Of a stretch of DNA of 6,338 bases, positions 5,379-6,338 are shown one piece after another. Made by a program: the position numbers and the translations under genes. Numbering within the stretch: the stretch's first letter is position 1; each line of letters begins with the position of its first letter. The stretch is from an uncultured Alphaproteobacteria bacterium (GTDB lineage Bacteria; Pseudomonadota; Alphaproteobacteria; Caulobacterales; Hyphomonadaceae). The notes below the pieces were generated by a model. The model worked only from the letters and a program-made list of their open reading frames with translations. It was not told the DNA's origin and ran no database searches. The stretch covers positions 1 to 6,338 of the forward strand of contig CAIKXW010000353.1 in the NCBI GenBank assembly GCA_903831485.1, in the 5' to 3' direction.

Positions 5379-6126
5379 CATCTTTTTTGACGTTTTTGCG
5401 TATCGGCTCCGCAGCGTGTTTTTTGCGCGGGACTTTCACCACCCGTTTTCCGCGGACAGGCTTTCCCGGCTCGATGTAGATGCGTTTCATCGCCTCGATC
5501 ATCAGGACGCCGCCAAATCCCGACCACGCCACCCGTCCGATCCGCTCCCAGGCGTCGCTGGCTGACGTTATCACACCCCAGCCAATCGGCGGGGCGAACA
5601 GGGCGCGGGCGGAAGCCTGGGGCGCGAACATGGCGTCTTCCAGCAGCCGGTTGAGCTGCGTGCGGGTATAGGAGCGCCCGTGACCGAACGGTGTCGACTC
5701 GGCGCGCGTCCACAGTCCGCGCCGGTGGGCGACAATGATCAGAATGCGGGCTTCCGGCGCTGCGACCCGCCAGATTTCGCGCAGCATTCGCTGCGGGCTG
5801 TCCGCCTCCTCCAGCGCATGGCGGATGATGATCCGGTCAAACAGGGCGTCGGGAAACGGCAAGCGCTCGTCCTCGACCAGCGTGGTGAGGCTGCGCCCCT
5901 CGTCCGGCCAGCGCTCTGCCCCCTGCTCCCCCGACACAGCCGAGAGAACCCGCCGCGCCCCCGACCGATAGCGATCGAGCAGTCCATCGGTGTGGCCAAT
6001 GCCCAGCACGTCCAGACCGTCGAGGCTGGGCCAGAGCGCCCCGACACGCTTGTCCACCATCTCGTGCGCCATGCGCCCGAGCGAGGAGCCGTAGAACGCC
6101 TGCAGCCTGTCGATATCGAAGCGCAT
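5365..6126 (-). CDS. SAM-dependent methyltransferase-like protein (gloB-linked family)
   Basis: A protein of 253 residues resembling the class I methyltransferase-like proteins encoded beside gloB in many Alphaproteobacteria. N-terminal FDIDRLQAFYGSSLG at 3-17 fits the DVxxLRxFYxSxLG opening. The cofactor-loop position reads DVLGIGHTDGLL at 39-50 where relatives, from memory, have VLGLGYATPYL; the canonical acidic DxGxGxG is absent, as in the family. LPFPDALFDRIIIRHALE at 89-106 is the motif around strand 4. REIWRVAAPEARILIIVAHRRGLW at 116-139 is the post-strand-4/strand-5 region. STPFGHGRSY at 144-153 is the most characteristic block. After about residue 221 there is a Lys/Arg-rich tail, probably disordered, with no membrane segment. 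It is divergent from gloB with an 82-bp gap, and its 3' end carries the PII promoter. Substrate unknown; a link to glyoxal detoxification is context only. Confidence 0.8.
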   Translation of the reverse strand: MRFDIDRLQAFYGSSLGRMAHEMVDKRVGALWPSLDGLDVLGIGHTDGLLDRYRSGARRVLSAVSGEQGAERWPDEGRSLTTLVEDERLPFPDALFDRIIIRHALEEADSPQRMLREIWRVAAPEARILIIVAHRRGLWTRAESTPFGHGRSYTRTQLNRLLEDAMFAPQASARALFAPPIGWGVITSASDAWERIGRVAWSGFGGVLMIEAMKRIYIEPGKPVRGKRVVKVPRKKHAAEPIRKNVKKDVEHV

Positions 6127-6208
6127 GCACTAACCTTCGGCCGGTCCACAGGCCTATATAGGACGGACACAGTTCCGAAAGGCAAACCGCCCTCAGAAAG
6201 GCAAACGA
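6127..6208. promoter_or_regulatory. Divergent promoter region between the methyltransferase-like gene and gloB
   Basis: These 82 bp must hold the start signals for both outward genes. At the centre is a perfect 10-bp palindrome CCTATATAGG (6153-6162), whose TATATA could serve as a -10 in either direction. No good -35 lies 17 bp away on either strand; on the minus strand TTGCCT occurs 19 bp off. The assignment is thus tentative. GTCC/GGAC half-sites flank the palindrome. Confidence 0.35.
6177..6206 (+). repeat. Direct repeat of GAAAGGCAAAC, second copy being the gloB ribosome site
   Basis: GAAAGGCAAAC occurs at 6177-6187 and again at 6196-6206, a perfect 11-bp direct repeat with a 19-bp period. 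The second copy puts AAAGG seven bases before the gloB ATG and so is the ribosome site. The first has no start codon behind it. It may be a small tandem duplication or a standby ribosome-binding element. Confidence 0.6.
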
Positions 6209-6338
6209 ATGAGCCAGCCGATCGTCCACATGTTTCCGTGCCTGAAGGACAATTACGGCTTCCTGCTGCACGACCCCGCTACCGGCGAGACCGCCACCAT
6301 CGACACGCCGGACGCAGACAGGATTCTCGCTGAGGCGA
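6209..6338 (+). CDS. gloB: Hydroxyacylglutathione hydrolase (glyoxalase II), N-terminal part only
   Basis: Glyoxalase II hydrolyses S-D-lactoylglutathione to D-lactate and glutathione, the second step of methylglyoxal detoxification in the cytosol. Only 43 codons lie in the window; the frame is open to the edge. The visible part matches the family start: MFPCLKDNYGFLLHD at 8-22, an Ile/Val-x-CLxDNYxxLLHD pattern, then a TGETATIDTPDADRIL stretch at 25-40, corresponding to the first beta strands and the AxIDxPE turn of the metallo-beta-lactamase fold. The zinc-ligand THxHxDH motif would come later and cannot be checked. The ATG at 6209 is set by AAAGG seven bases upstream and by the fit of the N-terminus. 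Its divergent neighbour, a methyltransferase-like protein, is a partner I associate with gloB in Alphaproteobacteria, which strengthens the call. Confidence 0.87.
   Translation, partial: MSQPIVHMFPCLKDNYGFLLHDPATGETATIDTPDADRILAEA

Noticed and set aside
1..6338. Mobile elements, CRISPR, tRNA/rRNA, prophage or defence genes
   Set aside because: No transposase or integrase motif, no regularly spaced repeats, no cloverleaf-like segment and no compositional break were seen by eye.

Overview
The window is GC-rich DNA, with strong G/C preference at third codon positions and several very long antisense open frames. Gene content and order point to an alphaproteobacterium. A Caulobacterales/Hyphomonadaceae-like or Rhizobiales-like lineage is my guess from protein style, not a demonstrated placement. 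Everything recognisable is chromosomal housekeeping metabolism. I see no mobile element, CRISPR array, rRNA or tRNA gene, toxin-antitoxin pair or defence system.

Layout. Positions 1-2428 (minus strand) hold a compact aromatic amino-acid operon, transcribed leftward: a chorismate-mutase-like protein, HisC aminotransferase, and a TyrA/TyrC-type prephenate dehydrogenase cut by the window edge. Gaps are 14 bp and then a 4-bp GTGA overlap. Together they can carry chorismate to prephenate and on to tyrosine, with HisC a plausible aromatic/histidinol-phosphate aminotransferase. Positions 2429-2579 form a divergent control region unusually rich in dyads. It contains a GC hairpin just before the chorismate-mutase-like gene, a possible tiny leader ORF, and a nested foldable leader before metX. 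Positions 2580-4369 (plus strand) are metX-metW, overlapping by ATGA: homoserine O-acyltransferase and its methyltransferase-fold partner in methionine synthesis.

Positions 4481-4867 (plus) encode an unrecognised 128-residue helical protein. It converges on a stand-alone PII signal protein gene (4943-5287, minus), separated by a strong intrinsic terminator whose U-tract serves the PII gene. The PII gene has a good housekeeping-type promoter embedded in the 3' end of the upstream methyltransferase-like gene (5365-6126, minus). That gene is divergent from the 5' end of gloB (glyoxalase II, from 6209, plus). The methyltransferase/gloB pairing and the hisC-tyrC and metX-metW pairings are arrangements I associate with Alphaproteobacteria.

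Most coding content is ordinary. The points worth a second look are the metX leader fold, the leader-ORF/hairpin arrangement on the other strand of the same 150 bp, the eroded chorismate mutase, the orphan PII gene with its embedded promoter, the methyltransferase-like protein with an altered cofactor loop and basic tail, and the duplicated ribosome-binding segment before gloB. I do not see convincing evidence of a wholly new system.
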